A stretch of DNA of 64,000 nt from Xestospongia bergquistia (lineage: Eukaryota; Porifera; Demospongiae; Haplosclerida; Petrosiidae). The translations under genes and the position numbers were made by a program. Below, one piece after another: positions 48,101 through 62,100 of this stretch. Each line of letters starts with the position of its first letter. Positions within the stretch are counted from its first letter, which is position 1. The notes below the pieces were generated by a model. The model searched no databases and was not told the origin of the DNA. It worked only from the letters and a program-made list of their open reading frames with translations. The DNA is taken from positions 2,593,001 to 2,657,000 of the forward strand of contig OZ014421.1 in assembly GCA_963965975.1 (NCBI GenBank). The letters run 5' to 3'.

Positions 48101-51100
48101 GAGGATGTAGAAATGGTGATTCAGAGAACAGCCTAGTAATGTAGGACCAGCATGAAGTAAGTGAAGGTGTTCAAAATGAATCATCAGTTTAGTTACAGGA
48201 TGTTTTCCAGATAGGATGACAGGATGCTGACTTGAATATGACACCTTCTTGACGTAGACTCTGCCACCTACACGTAGAATGCCAGATGAGTTAAGGATTG
48301 GGTAGAGGGATAACAAAGGACTAGAGCTACGTAGGATTTTACTTTCCTTAATATCATAGTGCTAGGAATAATTGTGGGTATTAAACATTGCGATTTCTGC
48401 AATTGTTGGTAACTTTCTTTAAAATGCGATTTTTAATAATGTGACTTTCTTCTCAGACAAGATTCATAAAGAATTATTTATAAGTGATTGAATGCATGAG
48501 TAGGCTAACCATGTCACTGACTATATACATGAATGTCAGATATCAACATCATCTGCACCAGAGATATTGTCAGAGTCAAAGGGGTCCTTATCTGATTCCA
48601 AGGTAGCATCTGCTAGAGGTGTATTTTCACTTAACTTTCGGACGATCCGCTGGCGTTGAGCTTGAATGCTGCGGCTGCTTCTCCACTAGCACTAGAGGTA
48701 CAGCCGCGTTAGCTTCTTTGCTCGCCGTTTCACCTATTCCCGTGTCCTTGGCTGATGGTAAAGAGCTCGAACTTTTGAAGAAAGCCATGTTGATCTTGAC
48801 ACCTGCTTGAGCGATTACATGTACACGTGACTAAAAGTGGACGGGGTACCATTTAGGTGTGGTTTAAATTAATTCGATACTAAATTTTGCGATTGTGCAG
48901 AAACTCGCATTTTTCACATTTGTTTTGTATCACTCAATTATTTCTAGCAGTACAGTAGTCTCAATTTCTTCAGGAAAGCAATATTCTTGAGCAATGGATA
49001 TCCAATAGGTTTCAGCTGTGTGTAGCTCCTGAGTAGTCAGAGATGAAGATGACTGGAGAGAACAACTATTCTTGTTGGTACGACAATTATTGACAAAACG
49101 AAGAATCCAAGCTGTGACACATTTCAACTTGGTATAACTGGAGTAATGATCAATAGGAATGATTGGCACCTTGTTCTGAGTTACTATGTGGAGTCTATAT
49201 ACCCTTTCCTCTGTTGTCTCAATATGAGGGAGGTCTGACTGACGAGGCCAAGCTGTGGTGACTGGGTCAACCAATTGGGACCATTCCACCATATCTGGTG
49301 TTCCAACAGCTCTACTAGAAACAGACCTCTTGATGCACTGTCAGCTGGGTTGTCAGTTACATGGACATGGTTCGTACGATCGGGTGCTATCAACTCCACT
49401 ATATAAGAGACTCGGTTGGCAACATAAGTGTTAAACTCTCTGGGGTTTCCAATTAGTCAGCTGAGAATGATAGTGCTGTCAGTCCAGGCATATATTTGAA
49501 CAAGTGGCAAATTGAAAACCTGCTTGACATAATGAAGTAGCTGAGCTAAAAGATACGCTCCACATAACTCCAGATGAGGGATGGTCAATCGCTTGATGGG
49601 GGCCACCTTGGTCTTGGAGGTCACTAATGAAACTTGTATTCCTCCATCCATGTCCATCATACATAGATAAATGACAGCTGCATATGCTTGCTCTGATGCA
49701 TCATAAAAGCCATGGAGTTCCATGGATATAATGTGAGCTTCCTTGGAGAAGTAACAGCGAGGGATGTATTTTGTAGAGAGGAGGTTTAGTTCAGATCTCC
49801 ATCGAGTCCAGATATTGTGAACTGAGTTGGGTAATAGGTCATGCCAAGAGATTTTCAGCTGCCATAGCTGTTGCAATAAGATCTTAATCTTGATGATGGA
49901 AGTAGAAAAACAACAAAGGACATCAAAGGTTTTTGTGATATCTGATGCCAATACGCGTTTGGTAATAGAATGACAAGAAAGTGGCTTAGCAACAGTCAGA
50001 CAGAAATGGTCTAGGTTTGCATTCCACTCTATTTCAAGTGTTTAAACATATTTTATGTATGACTCGGGAATTGTATACATCGACTAGGAGTCTCGTAGCT
50101 CAGGAGATATGTGCTGTAAAACCACCTGGTTATTTGAATTCCACTTGAGCAACAAGAAGCCACCATGAGAGAATAGGTCTTGTAGTTGCCTTTGTAACTC
50201 AATTGCTTCTTCTGTTGAATCAGCACCAGTCAATCCATCATCTACGTAGAAATCTCTGTTTACTGCATCGACGGCCAGTGGGTAGTCCATGGCGAAATCA
50301 AGGGTGTTATGCTTGACCGACATGTTAGCAGCGAACGAGGAGGCGGAGAAACCAAAGATGACTTAGGTCATGCAGTAGTCAAGTAGAGGATCCTTGGGAT
50401 TTCTCCTCCAAACAAACTAATGTAGATCTGTATCGGATTTAGTGAGTTCTATGGCACAGTACATGTGACTGACATCAGCAAAAAGAGCCACATGGTGTAA
50501 ACGAAAAGGAAGTATTACATCAAGGAGAGGTAGGTGAATTGTAAGTCAAACCAACAATATATCATTTAGGGAGACTCCAGTAGAAGACTTGGCTGAAGCG
50601 TCAAACACAACACTGATCTTTGTGGTTGTGCTCGACTCCTTTTTAATGCATGCATGGGAAGATAGAAAACGTCTTGTAAAGGCTTCTCCAGATCATCCAA
50701 GGGAACTAGTTCAGCATGCCCCTTTTCAAAGTACTCATTCATTACAGAATCAAATTCATCAAACTGCTCCTTGGCATATAGAGATCGCTCCAATAAGAGG
50801 AATCTTCTCACAGCATGAGATCTGTATTCACCCAATGACGTAGCATGTGGTTACTTGGGCAGAAGAACAATAAAACGACCATCTTCTGATCATAAGTGAT
50901 TGTCTTTGAAATGTTGCACAACTAATTGCTCTTCTGGAGTGAGATAGGATTGATCCTTTGGACGTTCCTCAACTCCCAGAACTTTCGTAACAAATCATCT
51001 CCAGTGGCGACGGAAACATGATGAGAGGCAATGAAGTGACATGAGGCATAGACATCGAGCTTTCCAGCGAGGATCCAACCAAACTCTGTCTCAAATGCAG

Positions 51101-54100
51101 ACAGAGAGCCAGGAGCACCAGTCCGCCAACCCTGACGTAGAACTTCAACAAAGATGTCAACTCCCAAAAGTATGTCTGTTCTTGTGGGGAGACCAAAGTC
51201 TGGGTCTGCTAGGGGAATGCCCTGCAAATGTCTCCACTTCAAATCAAAAAAATGGGGTGAAAAGTCAGGTCACATGTCACACGAGGTACAAAAACAGCTG
51301 TCACCTTGAATTTCTTCGAAGGAGACCAAACAGCAGATATAGTGAGACTAGCGATGGCTTGGTGAGGAGAGTTGTGAGAGAGACCAGCGATGCCTGAGAT
51401 TTGCACACCTTGTCGGGAGCGTGGAAGACCCAGGCTTTGAGACAAATGCTCCAATACAAAGGAGGCTGATGAGGCAGAGTCAAGAATGGCTCTAGCTTCC
51501 ACGGAGGAACCATCAGGAGTATCAACCAAAACATGACAGGTCATGAGCAAAGATTTGGAAGAAAGTCCAGCGGCAGTATTCGATACAACAGATTGAGAAG
51601 TACTAGTGGTACCAGTAGAAGTTGATGAATTATCCTTCTGTTCCAAGTGTAATAAGGTATGATGTGGCTTCTGACATTTCCTACATCGATGCAGAGACAT
51701 GCACTCCTTCACAAAATACCCTGGACGGAGACAATTCATGCCAAGGTGGTGTGACTTCAATGTAGAGACCATCTCATCGTAAGGTAGTGACTTGAATTGC
51801 AGACATGCATATAGTGGGTGTTTGTGACACTTACAAATGACACAGTTGTGGCTTGTAGAATTCACAGTACTAGCTGTAAACGAGGTTATTGACTTTCCAG
51901 CATTAGAACCCTTCTTCACTGAGTGATCTTCATCTTGAGAGGCTCACTTATGGTCTGAGACCGAAGCTTCAGAAGCTTGGGCACGTAGGTTAATGAACTC
52001 AAAGAGCCTCTGGTAGTGAGGCAAATCGACCGAGTCTTGACTGTACTTTTGTATTAATATCTAGCTTGAACTCAAGCACGGATGTGATAAAGGAACCAGA
52101 TGGCTCATACTCCATTGCCTTGAGAGCTCGGAGATGTTGTTGAACGACATCATAAAGTCAGCGGAGCTCTTTGTCAGTTCCATCTCTGAGAAGAGTGTCC
52201 TGAAGGATCATACAAACATGCGTATGATGGATGAGCCATGGGCGATCATAGCATGCCTTCAGGCTTTCAATGGATTTAGAATAGCAATCACCAGATCAAG
52301 ACAGACCTTCAATGACACCCTTTGCTGTACCATCCTTAAGCGAATGTCGGAGATACACCAGTTTCTCTGCATCAGACAAATCAGATCGGCTATGAATTGA
52401 AATAGAGAATTGCTCACAAAAGGTCCTCCAGTTTATGATGTTACCATCAAACTTAGGTACGTCCAATTTAGGCAGCTTAACTCCCTTGCTATTGGGTGAG
52501 GGTAGAGTAGAGTCAAGGGCTTGACCAGATGGGAATAGCAACCTCTTGATTTTAAGAGAGCAGTCAAACAGCTCTTTATCAAGTTGTGTTTGCGAGGTAT
52601 AAAGCTGATCAGATTCCTCTATACCAAGGGACAAAAGAACGCTACTGATGTCTCCCAATTCAACCTTGAGATCACGAAGTTGCTCTTCATATTGATGAAG
52701 AAGACAACATCATCAGGTCCTCCAGACAAGGAGCCAATTTTTTCGTTTAGTATGGCTGTCTCGTCATCATGTCCATCTAGAATGTCCTGCTCTTTGAGCA
52801 TACTTTCAATGTCGTCGATGAGATCGATAAGTGCATAGTGATGAAGCTTGAAGTCAGAGTCTAGACTCTCCAGCTTCTTCGACATCTGTTGTGCGAGATC
52901 AAGGGTGGTGGGCTGATCAGCTTTGCTCTCCAAATCCTTCAGACAAGTGAAAAGTCGAGTTATCGACGCACGAACAACACTTCGTCTCTTCCTAAGTGTA
53001 GTAGGATCTTGAGCCATTATTTTTTTTATTAACGAGGTGAAAATGGGAATCAAATGGAGGTGCTAAGAGAGCACGTGGTCGAGTACGAAAGGATGAATAC
53101 GACGGAGGTAGCTGAGTTTTGAGAGAGAACCATCAAACTATCAATGTTCTTGCTAGTATCCAGTTTGGTGGACCAAAATATGTTTGAGTTCTCTCCCAGA
53201 TTGAACTAGACACAAAAATTGACATTCAACAAAAACTTTCTTTTCGAAGTGTGTGTTTCCAATATATACGAGATCAAAATTAATTAAGAAAGTGATAATT
53301 AGTATAAATGATGGTCAAACAGGAAATGAATGATAATACATAAACAAACTATAATGAACATTAACAACATTTAAAACAATAGTTTGGAGAAATACTTTTA
53401 CTATCATACTGATAATAAGATCTTGTCACAGTCCTCGTTCCCACCATTATATGTGTTAACCTGGATAGTAGAGAAGCTACTTTATTACTGAGTTTCAACA
53501 TTAGAATATGCTTACTAGCCGACTCTATGAATTGGGCAATATCATACTCTATTTGTGAGTAAAATCTAAGTCAGAAAGAATACTCACACATCATATACAT
53601 TCACACCTCAGACTGAATGATTGTTAAATGTTATTGAAAATGTCCTTAAAATCAGAGAACTTGGTGACTTGCCATAGGTTGGCTACATGAACAGCTAAGG
53701 ATTCACCTGGCCTACAAGAACAAGAGTGAAACTTGAAGTACTTTACAATAATAGATTGTTTGAAAATGTTGATCAGAGGAACTACCTATGTGTATTGTTT
53801 GTCTCCTGGTTGACTAGGTGCGACTAAGTTAAATACTAAATAATATATCAGGGCTGCATACAGTTAGAAGTACAGCTCCTTTCTAAAGTTCTGCTGTAAT
53901 ATATGAAGTAGTGTTGTAACTGTTCGACTTAGGTAGACCAATCTTCAACTCTTTGGTCAAAAACCTAGATCTTGCTAATACAAGATACAATATATCTCAA
54001 CGGTTTCTCACCTTGTTGGCAAATGTAGTGTTATTGTAAATGTTGTACAGTCAAAGAACAATCTGGACCATAGATCACATCTCATAATAAGTTTCAATGA

Positions 54101-56053
54101 TTGGTACAATGGCAAGTCCTTAACACTTTAACTTCATGGACTCATATACGTATGCATCATAAATTAGTTGCAGATTAGTTCTGTGGTCTGTAGATATGTA
54201 TACACATCACATAACTTTAGTAGGGTGTTGTTGCTATCTAGAAGCTGTAACATATGTAACCCCAATTTTTAAATGTTGTTACAGTGACATGGAAGGATAT
54301 TCTTACGTAAGACCAAGGTAGACATTCCAATTGCAATTATACTCCCATATCTCAATATAGTGAAGTTCAGAACACAAGCACACTGAACTATCTTTTAGAA
54401 TGTAATAAAGGGACATGTTTCCTGTTAGGACAGGGAAGTAAGATTTTTGGTGTTAAAGTTTTGATCGAAGGATTGATAATTGGAATTGGAATATTTTAGG
54501 AAAGCCTTTTTAGTGGAATATAATATTTTCTAGTAGAATTGGATGTATGCATTCAGCTTCCACAAATTGTATTGCTTGAACCTTGGATTAACTCATTAAT
54601 GCACATGCAAGCCTTCTATCTCTTTATAACTTCACTGCTACATCATATACATGAATACACAAAGCATAGACGATACTACGGTTCCATTCAAAGGATGTTT
54701 ATTAATGAAATGAAATATCTGTCACTACTTATGTCATGTTTTTATGACATTTTTACTGAGGTTGTTCTAAATCTTTTGAGAAAGAATACGTATGCATATG
54801 AAACAATGATATTGAATAGAAATTTAGTTATAGTAGTACTACAGGACATCAAGCCCTTCTGATATGCCTCAATAATGCAAATCAAAATGACAGGATTTTA
54901 TAGCAAGGACATTGGAAACTGTTCATGAATAACAATAAGTTATCCTTTGGCAATTTCTGTTCATAATAAATTCATAAGTTGAATTGACAGGAATAACCAA
55001 TTGAAATCTTGTAAAACTTTTAATATTTTTATTAGTAGTATACTTGATCTTATCATTGCAAACAAGATAATCTTATGATTTGACTTCACAGACCTTTAAT
55101 ACAAAAATGTCAGTAATATTCATGTAAAACTTCCAACAACATTAATTGAAATCTTAACTCTCAAAATTGAAGAAGTTGGCCATAAATAATGACGTCAAGT
55201 GCCCATTGTGAGAGTATAAAGCAGACAATGGCAAATATTGTGGTAATGTAAGAATTGTGAAAATTTGCTTTGTCTCAAAGAAATAAAGATGATAGCTTCA
55301 TCCTCAGAGTAACATTTCGACTGTCAAAATGTTAAAACAAAGTACCATAAGGTTAGTATGTAACAGGAAGTTATGTGACTGTACGACATTCATAGTTGCT
55401 TAGCTTTGAATGCGAGTTTGCCAGCTGTACTGTCCCATTGCAGAATGTCTGCCTTCAATACTGTCATACCTTTCACTAAGTTTCCATCATCTTCTGTAAA
55501 ATAAACTAGACTATTAATTGTGTGACATTAATAATCAAACTACAAATTAAAACGTAGTGTTTTGTATTTATAAAGAGAGACTAGTTTATTTCATCTTTGA
55601 TATAATATCTCCTTATATCTGAAGTACTCTTTGTATTTATAGAACTAGCCGTGGTTTCCTAGCACAACTATGTTAATTATTCCTGAGTTAGACAGATTGG
55701 TTTGATTAGAGTTTAGTAATGCAGTATATTAGGTCTACAGTAGTAACTATATATATACATATATTACAGTAAGATTGTGTATATAGGGATTTTGCGAAAT
55801 CCCTGAAACTTTCAGTGAGTTTGTGAAATCACTTTTTTTAAGGACTTCATAAAACCCTAAACCCTAAAACCAAACCTGAAGCTCATAAGTGAAAAAGTCA
55901 TTTAACAAACTCCCTAAACGTTAACCTGAAGTTGCTATGTAAAAAAGTGATTTCACAAACTCCTAAAAGTTACAGGGATTTCGCAAAACCCTATATACAC
56001 AATCTTACTGTAACATATAATATGTATATTATGTATACATACATATGTACATA

Positions 56054-56129
<76 letters not shown>

Positions 56130-59100
56130 GCTATATAGACATGAACATAGCTGTATAATTATTAATTTTATAGCTACATATATTTTTTTAGTAGGTATAT
56201 ATACATGAACACAACAGTGTAATAATTCTACCATGTTGAGGTTGAGAACATCACATAGTGGATGTTTATACATGAATGTATTATGTGTTACTAGTACATT
56301 GAGTTGAAATTTATCTGTATAGTGTGCATTGTGTATGTATTGCTTCTTTTTTATTCCTGCAGGATAGCTGGAATGCATTACATTGGGCAGCCTACAAAAA
56401 TCATCCAGTTATCTTCAAACGATTAGTTACTAAAGATGCTGACATTACTGCTGTCACTAAGGTATGTAAGGCTTTTGTATGATTGTATCTAATAGTCAAG
56501 AGTCATGGATAATATGCTAAGTATGATATAAAAAGGCTATTATAGATCAATGAAAATCCCTTTTTGTGCTATTTATTATTGTTTGTTAAATGTGAACACT
56601 GGAAACATCACTTGTGTATTTGGAATGCTCAGTGTACCAACTAATTAAAAGTGTTTCGATCATGTTATAATGCTATTTATGTGTAATTTCAAGTGATCTG
56701 TAGTAAGAAAATATCATTTGTCACATTAACTATTGCATGTTTACAGCTATTTTTATAAGAAACGGATTCCATTTTTTTGTAAATACAGTTATATTGTGTA
56801 AGAATCGAATTAAAATTTTTATCTAGAAAATACAATATTACAATTTTTTAATACAAAATTTGTCATTTATTTCTGTGGAAGTGTACACATGTTGTCTAAC
56901 TTTGGCACACTCTATGCCAGTACCTGTTTAGGAAAATACAACAAATCATAGAATAATGTAGATGAAATAAGAGTTTTATGATCTTCCTGTTTCTTGTATA
57001 GCTATGTTTTTTTGTCAATACTGGCATAGAGATTCAATCATCTATTTTGAGATAATACCTACTAGGATTATTTGTAAATGATTTCTCAATTTTCACTTTG
57101 TTGTCCTTCATGATTTTTCTAAGTATTTCTTTAATCAAAGAGTCAGGACAACAATTCAGCTGTTAAAGAGAAGAAGGTTATTATTATATATAGTTAGTTA
57201 TTTATCTGTCATGATCTGACATTAGCAGCAAGTGGTCATAGTCTCACTACGACATGGTCAGTAATATTGCATATGAGAGAAATATTCTAGTAGTAGTCGA
57301 AATTTTTAGTCCATTTTATGAAGCAACATACTTCACTCAAGGTCAAAACCTGGTGAATTGTAGCTTTGTTCTACCATCTATACGAGGACTTCATAAATTT
57401 ATTTGAGGTTTGTCTGTGTGCCCTTAGAACGTCTTTTGATGTAGGCATGACAAATTTTGGAAATTCTGATGTTTTTATTTATGCTAGCATTCTTGATCCA
57501 CAATTTAAGCTGAAGTCGTATCCTGACATAAATTATGTGGAGGAAATGAAGTTGAGATTCATTTGTATGACAAAAACCTATCCAAATGGTAATGCTACTT
57601 ATAGTCTACTATTGATCCACCCCACCTTCCAAAAAGAAATCTATTCGTTTGTTAAGCTGTATATTCAGTCAGACAGAATCAATGTCAAGAGAAGGAGACA
57701 TTGTTGAAGCTGAAATTACTACTCACCTTTCCAAGCCTTGCTTGTCTGAGAGCGATGACCCACTTGAGTTTGGAAAGAACACGAAAGTACATATCCTACT
57801 TTATTGAAGTTAGCTCACCACATTCTTTCTCTTCTTGCTTCATCTAAACCAGTCGAATGATTGTTTAGCATTGTAGAAAAAAATATCCAGACTGAAAGAT
57901 CCTACTTAACTGATACCTTTTTGAAAAACTAATGTTTATTAAATGTAATGCTTAGATGTTAACTTAATTAAAGTCATTTTCCAGTAACATGTAATAGTAA
58001 TATGTAATAGATACAATTAGTTAGTCATGTAATACTAGGTTCAAGCAAGTAAATATAGTAGTAATAGGCAAATTCTAAAGTACTAGTACTAGTAATATAT
58101 TACAATTGCCTCTGATTGACCCCATTTCTGCTGTAATTACAATTTTTGTTGAGATTGCGTAGAGTTGTAATATATTGTAAATCATTTTTTAAAAATCTAC
58201 ATGCTAGTAGAGTCATTTGTGTTCTTAAATTTGATTTGAATCTTAGATTATTCTTCTCTTCTAGATCCACACAACTGTAATAATGTTTTGTAAGAACAAT
58301 GTAATTTAGTATAAATAAGCACAAAATATAAGACCTACTGACCTATACTAAAAATAGATCATGCATATATTTTTAATTGCATAGTGTTTTCATGCATTAC
58401 ATCACAATAGACAGAAGGAATTTAGAAGGTTCGTAACTATAAGACACTACTAGTTCAGCTGACATCTTGTTGGATGTGTCAATCCCTGAGTAGGATGAGC
58501 TGGAGATAAAAGTGTTCCACGTTGAATTAGTATGTATTGCTTTGTCTGTATTGATGGTATTAGGAATCTTTTTTATAATAATGGATTGTTTTTTTCTTCT
58601 ACTTTGGAAATTCTCCTATTCTTCTAGGCGTTAACTCTTCTCCCATAACATTTTATGTCCTGTGGTATTAACATGGACAGAGATGCCATTATGAGGATCA
58701 CCAATTCTTATAGCTTTCTTATGTTCTGCTATTCTAGTCTTACCTGTTTCTCCACCATATATTCCACTGCACTCACAATGAATGGCATATATGACTCCTG
58801 TTTTCTCCAAGGTTGATGTTAGTTGTTTATATTTGGAGAGAGTCCCCTTGATTGTATGTCTAGAAGAGAAAGCTAATCTTACTGATAAGTTCTTATATGA
58901 TCTTTCAATTTCTTCACTAATCCTTGGTATATATGGTAGAACAAGAGTATTCTTAGTTACTGAAGTCTCATCTTTGGAGTGTGGATGTTTGTAAGGTTTT
59001 TTTATTATTTAAAACAGTGTGGACCCTCTCTTCAAGATAATCATTCAACCTAAAACTTTCTGCAAGATTGTTTAGTTTTTTCTTAAGTCCTTCTTCATCA

Positions 59101-62100
59101 CATATATGTTCTATGCTTTAATATCTTTATTATTCCTAATTTTACTCTTGGATTGTGATTAAATCCATAGCGAAAATACCTGTTAGTCTTATGTGGGCTT
59201 CCTTTGCATATTCATAGTCAATTTGTTTCTTCACCTCCTAACTATAACATCTAAGAAATGTAAACTGCCATTTTGTTCTTCTTTCATGTTGAATCGGAGC
59301 AGAGAATACTTTGGACACTTTGTTGTGATAATAGTTTACTAATGCTGTGTATTAAGTATACAGTAGTAGCTATATATACAGGAACATCACTGTATAATAA
59401 CTGTACCATGTAAACGTCCAATATGTGATAACATTACATAGTAGATGTTTACATCATTAAAAAATCATTAAAATTATGATTGAGTTATGTATTACTAATA
59501 CATTGAGTTGAAATTTATCTGTATAGTGTGCATATTGTATGTATTGCTTCTTTCTTTTATCACTACAGGATGGCAGGACTGCATTACATTTTGCAGCCAA
59601 GTATGATCATCCAGATATCATCAAAATATTAATTACTAATACTGCTGACATTACTGCTGTCGATAAGGTATGTAAGATTATTGTATGTTGTTTCAAATAG
59701 CATATAGTAAACTACAAAAAAGGATCCAATTTTTTACATATATGAAAAACAAATTCAGGGAATTTTCTTGCACAGTAAGGAAAAGAACATAGATGAGGCT
59801 ATGGTTTCATTCAAATGATGTTCATCAATGAAACGGTATACACCAAAATGCCAATTCATCATGGGTTTAAAATGTTGTTGAGAGCAAATGCTATGACAGG
59901 TTATGTATGTGAGTTTGATGGTTACATAGGCAAAAAGGTGCATGGTTGAGAAAGGTCTTGCTTCTGCAGTTACCATAAAATGGATGAAAAATAAATCAAC
60001 ATTTTCATTATGTTTATTTACGAGAAAAAATCCATATACATGTCAGGATAGATGGAGCTTTCCCACAGCCTTTAAGTAAAGATCTCCCTCAGTGATGAAA
60101 TATTGTGTACAAAACGGAACTTTAGCTATAACTGTATGGAAGGATACCAAACGCTTTTGTTGCACCACAAAAATCCAATCAAATTCAAGTCTTGATTTCT
60201 TCCCTTGATACTTGAACAAATACTTTTTGTCTCATTTTTGAATCGCAAAAACCATTGTATTTACATTTTTTTCCTGTTTCAAATTGCATTGATCAAATCA
60301 AGAATTTCCTTTTTTAGCAAATTGTTTCATGCTATTACAAATACGTCTTCAGTGTGCCACCTAAATACATCCATCATACACACTTCTATGAATATAATTA
60401 TCATATTTATGAACACTTTGATCTAATTTCTAAAACAATGAAATAATATAATAACCTACCAATATTTCTTTTCTATATAATATTTAATTATCATTCATAA
60501 ATTAGTTTCTTCTGAACCCTGCTAAAAAGATTAAATAATGATAGTTTCATGTAAGACCATTTTAGTCTATCTTTAATTACCACAACTGCAACCATATATT
60601 TGATTGGCAAAAGAAAAGCAACATTAATTTGCTGTAATATTAAGATGAGTGACTACTTACATAGTTTTAACATAGAAGATAAGAAACAAATGTGAACCTG
60701 TAGATATTTTCAGTGTGTTTGTCAGTAATCCTGTCAGTCAGTTAAGGCTAGCACTGCAATGAATATATCACATCATATTAGACCAAACTATACATATACG
60801 TTGAATACATGTTAAAAATTCTTTAGCTAGCACAGCACCTTAAATTTTTTGTTGTGGCTCAAACTCATTATTTTAGAGTAAAATTAACTGTTGGAGGGAG
60901 AATTAAGTGCAAAATGACAAAGAAAACTAAAACATGAAATCATTAAGATCTATATAAAGTCATAAGTCATTAATAGAAGCACATTAATAGAATGTTGAAG
61001 TGTGAGTAATGATTATCTCTGCAGTTTATCGCTAGATGCTTGTAATCATTAATTAAAAATCTCTGTAATACTGTGCACAGACATGTCAGTTAGTACTTGT
61101 AAAGTTGACAGGCTTCCAATTGATTCCAAGTAAAATAAATGCATTTGACTTTGCTGACATAAGAAAGTGTATGAAGATCAAGAGAAAAATTATCTAATGA
61201 GGATAGCTTTATGGTATTGTGCAAGAATTAAGACATCAAATCAAAAGATGTTTTGTCTTAACAATAAAATTAATAGTATATCACTATGATGTAAATTTTC
61301 TTTATTATGGATCACATGCATAAGCCTAGTTTCTTTAGTTGTACATATTTTGCAAAAGATAGGAACAGAAAAATGACTGGAATTATTCAAGTTAGTGGTA
61401 GATTGAGTATCAGGTGAATTAGTAGTTGTAGTGTGTAGTTCATAATGAGGCTAATACTTCAAATGAAGATGAAAGTATGACATTAGAACAAGACACAAAG
61501 CATTAGTAATTGACTTGACCAAACAAACAAAGGGTATAGTAGAGTCTTCTGAATATTTTGCTATTTAAGACAACAACTATCTGTTACACTTAATGCATAT
61601 CATAAATTTTAGTAAAAGATCATCACCACTGACAAACTTATCTAAGAATTGTATGGAGTAGAATAAAAGGACAAAAATTTAGAAGTGACAGTTTGATAGA
61701 GATTTGTATGTTGTAACAAGTTATGTATTAAAGAGAAGTTAGGGTATGAGTAGGATACATTTTGTTTTACATAATTTCTGTTTGTATGTACAATTTCAAA
61801 GAAATGAACTGTTTTGTGAATTATTGACAATATTTTAACAACTATATTCCATATATTATTACATATATTAAATTTTATTGAAACATTATAGTCAATTCTA
61901 TTGTTGATACTATATTATGATATTCACTTCATTTAGTAACTGTCATTAGCTTAAGAATACGTTATTATCTGACCATAACACAAGTAATATGTGTTAGCTT
62001 TATGCTGTTATTTATCATTATATTAAAAGTTATCATAGTAAGCATTACTTATGAATATTTGTACATTCAGAGAAATAACGTTTTCTTCTCTAATCTATAA

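Larger units (their letters stand above)
44276..53366 (-). mobile_element. BEL/Pao LTR retrotransposon with nested insertions
   Basis: Two LTRs of about 185 bp (44276-44460 and 53181-53366) start TG and end CA and differ at only a handful of positions. The flanks 44271-44275 and 53367-53371 are both ACATT, a perfect 5-bp target duplication. On the minus strand the order is gag, zinc knuckles, protease, RT (YVDD), RNase H, integrase, as in BEL/Pao. A primer-binding-like TTTGGTCCACCAAACTGG follows the 5' LTR. Total length is 9.1 kb, of which about 2.6 kb is a hAT transposon in the integrase and about 0.6 kb a second insertion. It lies in intron 4 of gene 2, antisense to the gene. Confidence 0.95.

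Noticed and set aside
53640..53720. Integrase-like phrase (TPQTE..LNVIENVL) near the BEL right flank
   Set aside because: Similarity to YHPQT-type integrase motifs is limited to a few residues with stops nearby, so it is not enough to annotate.
55932..56138. 68-codon open frame with Ile-Tyr repeats
   Set aside because: It is generated by the (TA)n microsatellite and the MITE and has no coding character.
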